Source of the DNA: Lamellibrachia satsuma
Taxonomy: Eukaryota; Annelida; Polychaeta; Sabellida; Siboglinidae
Reading direction: 5' to 3'
Length of the DNA stretch: 64,000 nucleotides
Assembly (NCBI GenBank): GCA_033239005.1
Contig: BSQZ01000001.1
Span: forward strand, 32,630,688-32,694,687
Part shown: positions 36,673-49,600 of the stretch, one piece after another
How the letters are laid out: each line of letters opens with the position of its first letter
Numbering within the stretch: position 1 is the first letter of the stretch
Made by a program: the position numbers and the translations under genes
Notes under the pieces: generated by a model
What the model was told of the DNA's origin: nothing
Databases searched by the model: none
Seen by the model: only the letters and a program-made list of their open reading frames with translations

Positions 36673-39480
36673 CTATGTGTAGCCCGCCCTTATCAGATAT
36701 CTGTCAATTCTATTTTTAAACATATTCACACTACTAGCATTAACACAATCGTTTGGCAGTTTGTTCCATTCATTTATCACCCTCTGTGAGAATGAGTACT
36801 TTCTCATGTCCAACCTACACTGCTCCTTAACTAATGCTGCTTTGTGTCCTCTGGTTCTACTGCCTTCTTTAAGTTTGAAGAACATATTCTTATCAACATC
36901 CTCATAACCGTTCACTATTTTAAACACTTCTATTTGGTCTCCTCTTAGTCTCCTGGTCTCTAGTGTTGTCAAACCACATTGTAATAAGTGACTTTCGTAA
37001 CTAAGGTCTCTTAATTGTGGAATCATCTTAGTTGCTCTTCGTTGTATTCTTTCTAGCTTATCTATGTCTTTTTTACGATATGGCCTCCATGCTTGAATAC
37101 AATATTCCAAATGTGGTCTAACTATTGCTTTGTACAGGGGTACAATTAGATGTTTCTCCTTATACGTGATAGTTCTCCTAATTAGGCCTAGAATTTTATT
37201 TCCTTTCGAAGCAGCAATCCCACATTGCTCTGAAACTTTCATGTCAGCATTAAATGTTACTCCTAAATCCTTTTCTTGTGTGGTTCTACCTAGTACAGCA
37301 TCCCCCATTTTATATTCCTCGTCCATATTTCCATGTCCTATGTGTATACATTTACACTTCCCAAAATTGAATAACATTTGCCATTTTTCTGACCATTTAA
37401 CTAATTTTTCTAGATCATCCTGTAAACTTTGTTTATCTGTATCATTAGTAACCTTTCTGAATACCTTTGTGTCATCTGCAAATTTGAGTACTTTGCTAGA
37501 TATGTCATCATCCAAATCATTTATATATATTAAAAACAGTATAGGGCCTAACACTGATCCCTGTGGTACCCCACTCAAAACAGATTTCCAGTTTGAAATC
37601 TTACCATCTACTATTACTCTCTGTCTTCTGTGTGTAAGCCACTTTTCTATCCAGTTGATTACATCATTGCCTATACCATGGGCTTTTAGTTTAAGTAACA
37701 ATCTTTGATGTGGCACTTTATCGAAAGCTTTCTGAAAATCTAAGTAGACAACATACACTGGTGACCCGTGATCTACCCACTTTGTAATTTCTTCTAAAAA
37801 ACATAAGAGATTGGTTAGACATGACCTTGCTTTTAGGAATCCATGTTGAGATGTATTCATTAATTTATGTTTTATGAGGAATTCCACCATGTGGTCTCTA
37901 ATTAATGTTTCAAGTAATTTACATACAACTGATGTTAAACTCACTGGTCTGTAATTTTCTGGCTTCTTCCTCGATCCCTTCTTAAACAGCGGCGTAATGT
38001 TTGCTTCTTTCCATTCTGAAGGAACTATTCCTTCTTCTAGTGACAAGTTAAATAAATTTGCAAGTGGTGTACTAATTTGATCAACAATTTCCTTTAGCAG
38101 TTTTGGTGGTATCCCATCAACTCCAGGTGATTTATTATCTTTCATCTTCTTAATTTTCTTTGCTATCATTTCAGGAGTTACAAATAACTGCCCTAAATAT
38201 TCTGATGCATTGCCCTCAAATTTAGTCAATGGAACTGGAAGTGAGCTGATATCTTCTGTGGTAAAAACTGAGCTGAAATACTCATTTAGGACCTCTGCCA
38301 TTTGGAACCCATCTGAAATTATGTTTTCACTGTTGCTTTCCAGTGGTCCGACCTTATCTCGAACTTTCTGTTTACTCCTTACATAAGCATAGAAACTCTT
38401 GCTGTCATTTTTTATATTACCTGCCATTTTTTGTTCAAAGGTTCTTTTAGATTTTCTAATTTCAGTAGTAGCTAGGTTAAGTGCCTCTTTGTAGTTGGTG
38501 TAGTCTTCTACATTTCCAGTGTGTTTATAGACCTTCCACAGCATCTGTTTGTGAGCAATTTTTCTAATAGCTTCTTTTGACAGGTGTTTTTTCCTGGATC
38601 TTTTCCCTTGTTTTCTTAATGGAATAAATTTCTCAATAATGCCCTCAATCTCATATTTTAAACAAGTCCAGCATTCTGTTGCTGTCTTGTTCTTCAGCAA
38701 ATTATTCCAATCTATATTTGCTAGATAAGTTCTCATCACTTTATATCTGCCTTTGTTGAAGTTCCTCCTCCATTGTTTTTTATATGCATTCCCTGTTTTT
38801 ACTTTTATATTAAAATGGATTTGGTTATGGTCACTTGAACCCAAAGGTTCGTGTACTTTAACATTGTCAACTAATTCATTTTGAGAAGACAAAATTAAAT
38901 CTAACACATTCCCACCTCTGGTTGGTTCCAAGACATGTTGAGTAAGGAAACAATCCTGTGTTAGAAGTAGAAACTGATGGTCGTCCCCTCCAGCACTCTC
39001 TAATGATTCCCATTGTATATGGCCATGGTTAAAATCACCCATTATAACACATTCTCCCTTGCTCACTTCCCTTATCGCCTTTTGTAATTTTACATCTTCC
39101 TATTGTCCTATGTTAGGACTACGATAAACTACTCCTATTGTTAATGTTGAGTTCCTGGTAACTATGTTACACCAAATTGCTTCCACACTATCTGCTTCAC
39201 TTTTCAGTGTAATTTCATATGCTTGGATAGATTCTTTAATATACAAAATTACTCCACCTCCCCTTCTTTCTCGTCTATCCTTCCTAAACATTACATAGCC
39301 TGTCAGTGCTAACTCAGCATCTACTATATCTTCATTTGCCCATGATTCTGTGATGCCTATTACATGAGGATCAATATCTGCTACCATAATGTCTAACTCA
39401 CTTTTTTTATTTACTATGCTCCTGGCATTTAAGCATACACATTTAAGTTCATTGTCTGAAATTATTGGTGAACATTTCTT
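36673..39480 (-). pseudogene. LINE ORF2: endonuclease and reverse transcriptase, one nonsense codon
   Basis: The endonuclease part starts at about 39480 with the LNARSIVNKKSELD region, then ITESWAN and GGGVILYIK. An in-frame TAG at 39100-39102 interrupts it. It resumes with VIMGDFNHGHIQWE and SSDHNQIHF (catalytic Asn and Asp-His of the EEP endonuclease fold). RT follows with DFQKAFDKVPH, SGVPQGSVLGPILFLIYIND and FADDTKVF, then the C-terminal region. Apart from the stop, the 797-codon remainder is open, so this is a fairly young copy. Confidence 0.85.
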
Positions 39481-39539
39481 TGGATGTGTATTTGTAGTAG
39501 TACTCCTTTGAGTTTTCTCTGTCAGTTCCCCCTGCGCAT

Positions 39540-39775
39540 CTAGTTTAAATAATCTAAGGTACCTGTGCCCTCGTCGACAACTCTGACAAACTCACACGCA
39601 AGAACTGCAGAGCCCTTCCCTGTCAGATGAAGTCCATCTCTCATGAAAAAGTCACCTCTTCCCACAAAGTTTAACCACATGTCTACGAAGCCTACTCCCT
39701 CCTCCATACATACCTTCTGTACCTGTGTGTTGATCGCCATCCTTCTACAGTTCCTATATTCCTCACTTAAACTGG
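39540..39775 (-). pseudogene. LINE ORF1 C-terminal part, SGNH/esterase-like
   Basis: The frame ends VGFVDMWLNFVGRGDFFMRD, GLHLTGKGSAVLACEF. The D-G-L-H-L pattern is the Asp-His block of SGNH/GDSL hydrolases, known in ORF1 of some CR1-clade LINEs. The N-terminal catalytic Ser block is missing because of 5' truncation. Confidence 0.65.
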
Positions 39776-40519
39776 TGTACCAAACTATCGTATACATTGT
39801 TAAATATATATTAGATAAAGTGATACATTTACATAAATTACATACATAAGGTAATATCTGACATAGTTGTAGTAAATGGTTTCAGTAAAAAGGAATTAAC
39901 AGCATGATTTTAGCGAAAGTTGGTTTAAACTGACTTCGATGTTTTGTTTACACAATGTTCTCCGTATTCGCTAGGTGGCAGGCTTTCTTTTGCTCGTACA
40001 AGTTTAGTAGAAAACACATAGTTGGCAAGTATAATAGCCTAAAGTGTTCTTGTGAACACAATAACAGCCTTATTCAAGGTTAACGTAGCAATCAGATTAA
40101 GTCTAAATTTTGTGATGGCGCCGTGCAAACGGCAGGTAAAGACCACCATGCCGACGCGTTTTGTTGTCTTAGAGAATAGAGATGTTACAGTTAACATTCG
40201 CACCTTGAACAAATAAAAAAATGCAACATTGTATGAACGTCAAATGTCCAAGTCCTTATAATGGCGATGACCTTATAATTGCGTTGTCGACGTTATTCCA
40301 ACGTTGTGCCAACGCCACATATATACACGTCGTTATAACGTTGATGATCAGACATTGTAAAACGCCATATTTTTTATCTATGTACCTAGTTGGTTGGGCT
40401 GTCGACGTGATTGCAACGTTGTATGGACGTAAATTGTTCACGTCATACTAAAGTTGATGACCAGACGTTGCAAAGACGTTGGATTGGGTTGTCGACGTGA
40501 TTTCAACGTTGAGCCAACG

Positions 40520-40524
<5 letters not shown>

Positions 40525-40607
<83 letters not shown>
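40525..40607. repeat. (AT)n microsatellite in right arm B
   Basis: About 41 AT units; mirror of 32355-32466. Confidence 0.95.
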
Positions 40608-40609
<2 letters not shown>

Positions 40610-41289
40610 ACGTCGTTATCACGTCGATGACCAGACGTGGTAAAAACGTTGTATTTATAGATGAAACTAGTTGGTTGAACTGTCGATGTGATTACAACGT
40701 TGCATGGATGTCAAATGTCCACGTCCTTATAACGTTGATAACCAGACGTTGTGAAGACGTTGGGTTTGGTTGTCGACTTGATTTCAACGTTGTGGCGACT
40801 TCAAATTTCCACGTCCTTGTGACGTCGATGACCAGACGCTGAGAAAACGTTGCATTTATGTTGTTCGACGTCGTATATACAACTAATAATCAACGTCATA
40901 CCGACGTTGTATGCCGGCTGGGAATTGTGGATAGTGTTTGCGTTAAAAATGTGCATAGGAGCAACATAACGTTTTTCTGCTGAAACGATGTTTTGTAGGG
41001 CTTACACCCATGTGCACAGTTGCAATGACGTGACAAATGGTAAACAACAATCGCGTTGCCCGGCCATCCATGCGGTTCGTGCCACTCTGCGCTGTCCATT
41101 TGGAATATAAAACCAAGGTGTCACTGAGTGGCGCCACTGTCGGGGAGTTTTTCTGGGTGCAAGTTTGCCTCGTGTTGCAAGGCATTCTTCTCAACGTGGC
41201 ACTCGGAGAACACGTGTATTGGGAGGTCATAGTTCACCACAACCGCAATCTGTACAGGAGAACGCGAGAAGGTCTTTGATGTGTACAGT

Positions 41290-43340
41290 ATGTGTGTGCG
41301 TGTAATAGGGTGTGTTAGTAGGGTAATAGGGTAATGCATAAATGTATTGGTGTACGATGATAGTGTAAACGTTCATCAAAGCCAATCGCCAAACTGCATT
41401 TATTTCTTTACAGTTCGCGCCAACAGATGTATTGTACAGTTTGTGCATATTTCTCTTCCTACGCCATTTTGGGCCATATAACGTATTTCTTTAAAAATCA
41501 AACTATTATCAATAATAATAATACATTCTATAGCTACCATGTTTGATGTGCAATAAATCTAATATGTCTGTAATAAGTCTGTACTAGAAGAACAATTTCG
41601 GTTTTGGTTTTATGCCGTAACCAGAGGTTGTTGGCTGGCGAAAATCGGGTCATACTAGCCGAAAGTTGCGAGCCACTCTGCTTAGAGTGTTCGACGGTGA
41701 AGGTAAACCTTCGTTCGCTTTCATTCGTAATCTCAAACTAATCATTTGTCTTAGATGGTAACATCATTCATGCCTTATAATTGTATTACATATGTGACAT
41801 CTTGGTGTCGTTATCTACGTCAGGGTTTAATGACAGTTGCTTGGTATAATTAAACAATATTTATTTTATAGCGTAGCTACATGTAAGATAAAACACGTTA
41901 GCAAAAATCAAAACCCAGTAGCGTTTCTCGGCCTGGTGCTGGATTAACCACACGAGATCCCGAATACCTTCTGCGTCTAGCCGATGACCAAGGTAAACAC
42001 ACGAGTTTTCCATATGTCTGTAGTATACTCAGTACTGTCAAAAGATTTGCTCTTGGACGTCATCAAGACAAATTGCCACCATCTGTATGCCCAGCACCAA
42101 TTGTTCCATGGCACGCTGGAAAATTCAGTGTATTAATTGTGGTGAGTTTCTGCGATTCCTCAATGAGAATGATCTGCTGGTATGCATAACTCAAGTCCAC
42201 TTTGTAGTAGAGCACACCTCCCGATAGCTTCGAATAGAGGTCACCAATGTTTGGAATTGGTTACTTGTCAACCTTTGCGGCCACATTCAGGGTACGTTTG
42301 TAATCTAATTGATAACATTGATTTACTACAAGTCTGTCAATTTGACTATTTCTTGAGTGACATTCGATATTCAATATTTATAGTATTAACAATGTTTTAC
42401 TCTGTGTGACTCTATCTTATTAATGGCTTTCATACACACATAAATATGTTACAAAAAGGTCCTGCTTACAAGGTGCATGTGTTCAGCACATGCTCACGTG
42501 GTACGCATAATTTAAGACACTCGCATGTCGATGCAGCAATGTCATATATATTATCAAGATCAATATGAAACAATCGTTTGCAGGGGGCATAAACAACTGT
42601 CAAACATCTTCAGGGAATATAAATATGTTGGACTTAAACACTGTGGAAATAAACTAAAGGTAAAATAAATACCATTAAGTTAATGTTTTATCACCACAAA
42701 CTATCCAAATAAATAGCAGTAACAGTACCACTCATACTGTGTGATATACTGTCAGATAAAACCTAGTATCTAGTACAGCAATTATCAACGCGTTCTCCAA
42801 GTATTATTGATTTACCTAGTTGTGTTAGTAAATTTAGTCATGTTACCATAACGATGGCTGGCCTTTCCCAGGTCCAAGGCCAAGCTAACGTTAAGTTGGT
42901 ATGGGATGGCTGCACTGCTGTTTAGCAGATTATGTTTTTATGTAGGTATACCAATGTTTCAATTAACCCTTATCATGTTATTAAATATATTTGATTAACA
43001 ATTTACAGTTACTTTGTACGAGGTGTCGATAATAACATCCCGGATCGAAGATAAAGTTTAAAATGTGTCCGCTGTCAAAAGCCGCCTGGTTCCTTTCTGT
43101 AGCGTGGTTGAGGTTGATATGTAATTGACGTCATATAACTGAAGCTATAACGCCACAATACAATCAATAAAGTTGCAATACACCGATAAACTAGTTGTAA
43201 ACAACAAGGTAACTAAGTGGTCGATAAGGCGCGTCATTCAAGTGGTCGACAATCGGCTTAACTAACGCGGAACCTCGCGATGTATCGTGACCAACTTACG
43301 CCCACTATAAGATGTATATGTTCCAGCAGCTAGGTATAAG
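41290..43340. other. Region between foldback B and the 12-bp array
   Basis: AT-rich. A stop-free, protein-like stretch without ATG lies at about 41906-42190. Otherwise I see no gene or RNA. Confidence 0.4.
41906..42191 (+). other. Coding-like open stretch without a start (possible exon or relic)
   Basis: About 94 codons are open, including GLTTRDPEYLLRLADDQGK, RHQDKLPPSVCPAP and VPWHAGKFSVLIV, followed at about 42141 by GTGAGT, a good donor. The composition looks like real protein and there are several AG dinucleotides upstream that could be acceptors. I do not recognise it; it may be a lone exon, a transposon relic or chance. Confidence 0.3.
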
Positions 43341-43349
43341 CTCGGACAA

Positions 43350-44308
43350 CACGAGCAACCACATGAGCAACCACACGAACAACCACACGAACAACCACAC
43401 GAGCAACCACACGAGCAACCACACGAACAACCACACGAGCAACCACACGATCAACCACATGAGCAATCACACGAGCAACCACACGAACAACCACACGAGC
43501 AACCACACGAGCAACCACACGAACAACCACACGAACAACCACACGAGTAACCACACGAACAACCACACGAGCAACCACACGAGCAACCACACGAACAACC
43601 ACACGAACAACCACACGAGCAACCACACGAACAACCACACGAACAACCACACGAACAACCACACGAGCAACCACACGAACAACCACACGAACAACCACAC
43701 GAGCAACCACACGAGCAACCACACGAGCAACCACACGAGCAACCACACGAGCAACCACACGAACAACCACACGAACAACCACACGAGTAACCACACGAAC
43801 AACCACACGAACAACCACACGAGCAACCACACGAGCAACCACACGAACAACCACACGAACAACCACACGAACAACCACACGAGCAACCACACGAGCAACC
43901 ACACGAACAACCACACGAACAACCACACGAGCAACCACACGAGCAACCACACGAGCAACCACACGAACAACCACACGAACAACCACACGAGCAACCACAC
44001 GAGCAACCACACGATCAACCACACGAACAACCACACGAACAACCACACGAGCAACCACACGAACAACCACACGAACAACCACACGAGCAACCACACGAGC
44101 AACCACACGAACAACCACACGAACAACCACACGAGCAACCACACGAACAACCACACGAACAACCACACGAACAACCACACGAACAACCACACGAGCAACC
44201 ACACGAACAACCACACGAACAACCACACGAACAACCACACGAGCAACCACACGAACAACCACACGAACAACCACACGAGCAACCACACGAACAACCACAC
44301 GAACAACG
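43350..44308 (+). repeat. 12-bp minisatellite AACCACACGARC, about 80 units
   Basis: Alternating AACCACACGAGC and AACCACACGAAC units with few other changes. Open in all plus frames examined and two minus frames because of the 12-base period, which gives false ORFs (NHTSNHTN, VVRVVARV). It ends about 60 bases past the poly(A) signal of peptide gene 2. Confidence 0.95.
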
Positions 44309-44387
44309 TTTACTGTTCACAGAAGCATAACTGCAAATCCAGCGGACGTCGATATGTAACCTTAAATCCATCTTTGGCGGAATACGC

Positions 44388-44393
44388 TTTATT
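44388..44393 (-). terminator. Poly(A) signal of peptide gene 2
   Basis: AATAAA on the minus strand, in a context matching that of gene 1 (16401-16406). Confidence 0.6.
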
Positions 44394-44707
44394 ATCACTG
44401 ATTCATTTACCATATGTATAGTGACATACAATGCCCAACTGCCCGCACATTTCCATTTGTAGAAGCAAATCAGATCGTACACGAATTAACATGAATTAAT
44501 CAGTGTTTAGTTAGCGACATTAGACAATTCTTAATCAAACCACTCTGACCGGTCATTGCTGCAGACAATCTTGGCGAATGTCAGAATGTTACATAACAGT
44601 GGATCTTAACCCGACGAATACAGTGATAACATTTTTTACACCGCGTCGTTGTCGCCCGCCGTGGTTGTAGTTACAACTACTGGTGGACAAAACATGAACT
44701 GCGTCAT

Positions 44708-45571
44708 CTAGCCAAACTTAGTGCGTGTATTTGACATGCACGTCACGGCCAGCTTAGAGGGTAGGTCTATGCAATAGCAACTGCCACCCTTGCTTCCCGC
44801 CTGACACCAGTGCTCGTGTTTGTTGTAGACGGACACTAGGCAGCCGTTGAACTTGCTGCTTGGACCGACACATTTGCATCCGTACCTGGTCCGCCAGCAT
44901 TTGCCAAAGCCCCAGTAGAAACACCAACATTTCCCTTCGCTCCTCGGACGCTTCGGCAACAGAAATACGGCACCTTCCGGCGGTTTGGGCACTCTCATGT
45001 TGAAGTCTACACAAACACATGTATCTTAGAACAAAATCCACAACAAGTTTACGTGCATATTAATATTCGATTGTGCTTATTAACAACACATAGCCCTACT
45101 TATATAGGTAGCATGAATTGCGAAGGCTAAGCAGATATTATTATTATTATTATTATTCAACACTGTCGTAGATATTTAAGATTGTCCTTGTTTAATGCTG
45201 AGGCGGAGATTCTTATTTCAATGATATCGTATAAACCTTGCCATATAACAAGTTTGGAACAATTGAGTAAATTGTTTATAATTATAATTATTAACATTAT
45301 AATTCAACAAATGCATTATTTAGATCAAGTTACAAAGAAATAATGTGCCATACTGTTAGCTCTCTTGACACGACCGCCATTGACTGTAACAAAAGGAAAG
45401 GAAAAGTCAATGCACATTAATGAAACTTAGCACGGCCGCCATCGACCGTGACAAAACGAAAGGAAATGCACATTGATGAAACTTGGCATACGATAATTAG
45501 TGCACCGCCGACAAACCTGACAAGTTTACTACGAGACGATACCCTCCAACGGTAGTCAGCTAATGATTTTT

Positions 45572-45629
<58 letters not shown>

Positions 45630-47921
45630 GTTACATCTGGGGCGTCTTGACTTCGCTATCAGTTTTGACCTCGACCATCAGTTTCTACTTCTAACACAGG
45701 ATTGGTTCCTTACTCAACATGTCTTGAAACCAACAGGAGGTGAGAACGTATTGGATTCTAGCTCAGTTTTTACCAGAGAAGATATCAGCTCACTTCCAGT
45801 TCCTGTTACTAAATTTGAGGGTGACAAATCAGATCATTCAGGGCAGTTATTTGTAACTCCTGAAATTATAGCAAATTAATTTAAGAAGACGAAAGATAAT
45901 AAGGGAAATTGTATAACGAATTAGAACAATATTTGCAAAAGTGTTTAACTTGTCACTAGAAGAAGGAATATTCCCTTCAGAATGGACAGAACCAAACATT
46001 ACGCCTCTATTTAAGAAGGGATCGAGGAACAAGTCAGCAAATTGTAGACCAGTGAGTTGAACATCAGTTGTAAGCAAATTACTAGAAACATTAATGAAGG
46101 CGACATGGTGGAATTTCTTGTAAAAACATAAATTAATAACTACATCTCAACATGGGCTCCTAAGAACAAGGTCAAGTCTGATCAATATCGTGTTTTTGGA
46201 AGAAATTACAAAGTGGGTAGATGAAGGGTCACCAGTTGATGTTGTCTACTTAAATTTTCAGAAAGCTTTCGACAAAGTGCCACATCAGAGATTGTTGCTT
46301 AAATTAAAAGTCTATGGTATAGATAATGATGTAATCAACTGGATAAAAAAGTGGCATACAGACAGAAGACAGAGAGTAGTAGTAGATGGTGAAATGTCAA
46401 ACTGGAAATCTGCTTTGAGTGGGGTACGACAGGGATCAGTACTATTTTTAACATATATAAATGATTTGGAAGATGACATATCAAGCAAAGTGCTGAAAAT
46501 TGCAGAGGACACAAAAACATTCAGGAATGTTACAAATGATACAGATAAACAAAGTTTACAAGTTGATCTAGATAAATTAGTTAAATGGTAAAAAAACGGC
46601 AAATGTTATTGAATTTTGGGAAGTGTACATGCATACACATAGGACATTAAAACATGGATGAAGAAAGAATATAAAATAGGGGTGCAGTACTAGGTAGAAC
46701 CACAAAAGGAGTTAAGAGTAACATTTAGTGCTGACATCAAATTGTCAGAGCAATGTGGGATTGCTGCTTCAACGTGTAATCAAATTCTAGGGCTATTTGG
46801 GATAACTGTCACATATAAGGAAACACAGCTAATTGTACCCCTGTACAAAGCCATAGTTAGACAGCATTTGAAATATTGTATACAATCATTGAGGCTATAC
46901 CGTACGAAGGACATAGATAAGTTAGAAAGAATATAACAAAGAGCAACTAAAATGATTCCAGAATAGAGAGACCTTAGCTATGAAAAGTGGACGCGAGACG
47001 GGCAACCCCAAAGCGGAAAACACTAAATCACAAAATGTGCTTGAGTAACCGAAACATCCCATTATTATTGTTGCTGTTGTTGGGAATTTGTTGTAAAAAT
47101 GAATGTTATAAACGTGACGGACCGCAGATAAGACTAGTTAGCACGTATTAACCTGCTCGGACCTGTTCAGTAGGAACGCAATATTAGACCATCGAACGTC
47201 AACTGAAGTCGAGTGGCCTACATTCTTCCCGGTGACTGGTGAACGTCAATGATTTCAGACTTTACGTAAGAAGAAATACAACAATGCAAATGACCTGCAC
47301 ACGGCACAACGTTGAAGCGAGAAGACATGTTAACTTTCAATACGTGTGTCCGCTAGCATCACTGTACTGTACATTTTATGTACACTTATCATTAGTTGCG
47401 TAAAGGATAAGACAACCTTCAAAAAAGTGTTATATGCTTCACAGTAGGTGACACTCACCGGACGTCATCTCGGAGATCTCATCCAGCAGCAACCTCAGCT
47501 CCTCGGCTTCCTCCTAGAGATCGGAACATCCCAGTACTAGCAGAAGACTGAGTCAGCCACAAGCTACTCCAAACAGTAGTACGGTGGTCTATTCTTAATA
47601 GAATCATTATTAAGCGACTAATTCTCTTAAGCAACGCATTTTAAAAGAACGTTAAAATGGAATTATTCCATCCAGCCAGTTCTGTTATCCGCGATTATGT
47701 TAAGTCCACAGTATTCTATACATATTAAATACAACACACTTTTAAAGTTACATTTATCTTTGTCTGTTTTAACGTAGCAATGCATGTTATTTTGTCTTTT
47801 TGGGTTCACTGTTTCAAACTAATTAATATGCAATACTAGTGTAACTTACTTCATCAGTCGGATAGGTTGCTACAAGCGCCAACGTCAGGAAGACGAGCAG
47901 TAAAACAATAATCGCACGCAT
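44708..47921 (-). CDS. Secreted cysteine-rich peptide gene 2 (141 aa, three coding exons)
   Basis: Coding exons are 47921-47850, 47513-47459 and 45006-44708 (minus). Exon 1 encodes a signal peptide (MRAIIVLLLVFLTLALVA) and ends at GTAAGT. Exon 2, after TCTCTAG, encodes an acidic propeptide (EEAEELRLLLDEISEMTS) and ends at GTGAGT. Exon 3, after GTGTAG, encodes a basic linker (PKRPRSEGK) and the mature domain. Phases agree at both junctions. Cysteine spacing is C-x1-C-x7-C-x6-C-x1-C-x9-C-x11-C-x8-C-x1-C-x10-C, with YWGFG after the first CxC and a conserved WC. The layout is that of a prepropeptide. The leader context GAGACAATGCGTG is shared with gene 1. A TTTGTAG acceptor just before the leader implies a noncoding first exon, not located. 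The 2.45-kb intron contains a LINE relic. Function unknown. Confidence 0.75.
45360..45485. repeat. Two-copy 60-bp tandem repeat in the gene 2 intron
   Basis: GCCGCCAT.GAC.GT.ACAAAA.GAAAGGAAA occurs twice. A third, single match (CTCTTGACACGAGCGGCATC...) lies in the gene 1 intron at about 17365, on the same strand. Confidence 0.7.
45573..45627. repeat. (TTG)n microsatellite
   Basis: About 18 TTG units. Confidence 0.95.
45640..46985 (+). mobile_element. Degraded CR1/L2-like LINE in the gene 2 intron
   Basis: Pieces of the endonuclease tail (HQFLLLTQD.FLTQHVL), linker (EDISSLPVPVTKFEG) and RT (FQKAFDKVPHQRLLLKL, SGVRQGSV) are followed by the C-terminal part ending at DKLERI. Internal deletion and many stops; the catalytic FADDTK is altered to IAEDTK. 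It ends near 46985 without the 3' repeat. Confidence 0.8.
46985..47459. other. Intron remainder of gene 2, nothing else recognised
   Basis: No ORF or repeat match seen before the propeptide exon. Confidence 0.35.
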
Positions 47922-48169
47922 TGTCTCTACAAAGCAAGAAGAGGAATTAAGCATTTTGCAAATTCTAGTTTGCTATTTTAACAGGGTTTATTGTATTTGT
48001 GCTCCGGTAGCTGACAGAGAAGTACTTGGAATATAAAACAACAATCTTGATTTAGAGGAAGTCTTTGACTGGGTCCGGGAGAGAAACTGTGGTGATGGAC
48101 ATGCATGATGTACCATCTGATCTGAAGCAATTGTCAGCAGCTATACAACCAATTGTTGTATACAACCTT

Positions 48170-48790
48170 TCAGAGTAACGTTGTGGTGGGAGCTGGACAG
48201 GGTCAATGGTTTTATACAACCTCTCAGAGTAACGTTGTGGTGGGAGCTGGATAGGGCCAATGGTTTTATACAACCTCTCAGAGTAACGTTGTGGTGGGAG
48301 CTGGACAGGGCCAATGGTTTTATACAACCTCTCAGAGTAAAGTTGTGGTGGGAGTTGGACAGGGCCAATGGTTTTATACAACCTCTCAGAGTAACGTTGT
48401 GGTGGGAGCTGGATAGGGCCAATGGTTTTATACAACCTCTCAGAGTAATGTTGTGGTGGGAGCTGGACAGGGCCAATGGTTTTATACAACCTCTCAAAGT
48501 AAAGTTGTGGTGGGAGCTGGACAGGGCCAATGGTTTTATACAACCTCTCAGAGTAACGTTGTGGTGGGAGCTGGATAGGGCCAATGGTTTTATACAATCT
48601 CTCAGAGTAACGTTGTGGTGGGAGCTGGACAGGGCCAATGGTTTTATACAACCTCTCAAAGTAACGTTGTGGTGGGAGCTGGACAGGGCCAATGGTTTTA
48701 TACAACCTCTCAAAGTAAAGTTGTGGTGGGAGCTGGACAGGGCCAATGATTTTATACCTCTCAGAGTAACGTTGTGGTGGGAGCTCTGCA
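48170..48790 (+). repeat. 54-bp minisatellite, about 11 units
   Basis: The unit starts GGTTTTATACAACCTCTCAG and ends GAGCTGGACAGGGCCAAT (54 bases). It lies about 250 bases upstream of the gene 2 start codon. Open frames on both strands are by-products of the 54-base period. Confidence 0.95.
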
Positions 48791-48799
48791 ACAAACATG

Positions 48800-49600
48800 A
48801 AAGCCATACGAAAGTTACAGGATGTCATCAAATGAGACTGACTGCGAAACTATCATCTCTACAGTAATAGTATGATTAGGTCAATTAAACAGCATGATCA
48901 GGCCTGGGGTCAATTACATTATGATGTAATATATTACTATGACTTTGTTTCCTTTCTCTTACTGTTACTAGTACATATTGAAGGCAACGTAATATACTAC
49001 TATTACACATGCATATATTACTATTATAATTACTATTATTAATATATTTTCCATCGCAACTATTTACTTTCGATCAAACATTTTGCTACCTATTTTAAAT
49101 TTCCATTCAGTAGTACAGTAATTCTCAATAACAACAACTACTTATTACTCAAGCAATCGTCACTAATCTACAGTGACAGTAGAATTTAATTTGAATATAC
49201 ACCACAACATGCCAGCATGTATTGTAGGGACACGACGACTCATTTCAGCTTTTGAGTTTACAGTAGAATGCAGTTGAGTTGTGTGAAGCGTCACACCTAT
49301 TGTCAGAATTTGTCATTTGAACTGCTTCTGCTGACCAAATTATACAAAGAACCAGTACAGTTATTTGTGAAAACTGTACATGGCTTCGTAGACTGGGTAG
49401 TCTTACCCAATGTCTTTGTAGACTATTGGCGCTAACACAAAAAAGCGAGCATTAATCCAAATTGTAATAGAAATGTAATAGCTCAATTGCTATTACTTTG
49501 CCTTATATTACTATTACATTGTGTTCTGTTCCATCTATTACTATTACTTGAAAACATGTAATAATTACTATTACAATTGTAATGTAACTGACCACAGGTT
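48800..49600. other. AT-rich region without a gene
   Basis: Repeated TACTATTAC-type words near 48940-49040 and 49485-49585. No supported ORF. Confidence 0.35.

Larger units (their letters stand above)
36577..39775 (-). mobile_element. CR1/L2-like LINE, nearly complete ORF2, in foldback arm B
   Basis: A copy of about 3.2 kb whose insertion point is proven by the intact opposite arm. The 3' end (36577-36597) has AACAAGATTT repeats. From 5' to 3' on the minus strand it has the tail of ORF1 (esterase-like), then ORF2 with an endonuclease domain and reverse transcriptase. It is 5'-truncated inside ORF1. Other copies are at 8708, 15143, 17548, 22060 and 45640. Confidence 0.9.
36168..41290 (-). repeat. 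Right arm of foldback B (LINE-interrupted)
   Basis: 36168-36576 and about 39776-41290 are the inverted match of the left arm. The left arm reads straight through CCAGTTTAATTCACGACC at the LINE insertion point. Confidence 0.85.

Noticed and set aside
43312..44482. Asn/His/Thr-repeat and Cys-Gly-repeat ORFs over the 12-bp array
   Set aside because: All frames of the AACCACACGARC repeat are open on both strands; the frames simply read into the flanks.
48052..48867. ORFs of 217-259 codons over the 54-bp array
   Set aside because: Open on both strands from the 18-codon period. Only repeat sequence, no start context.
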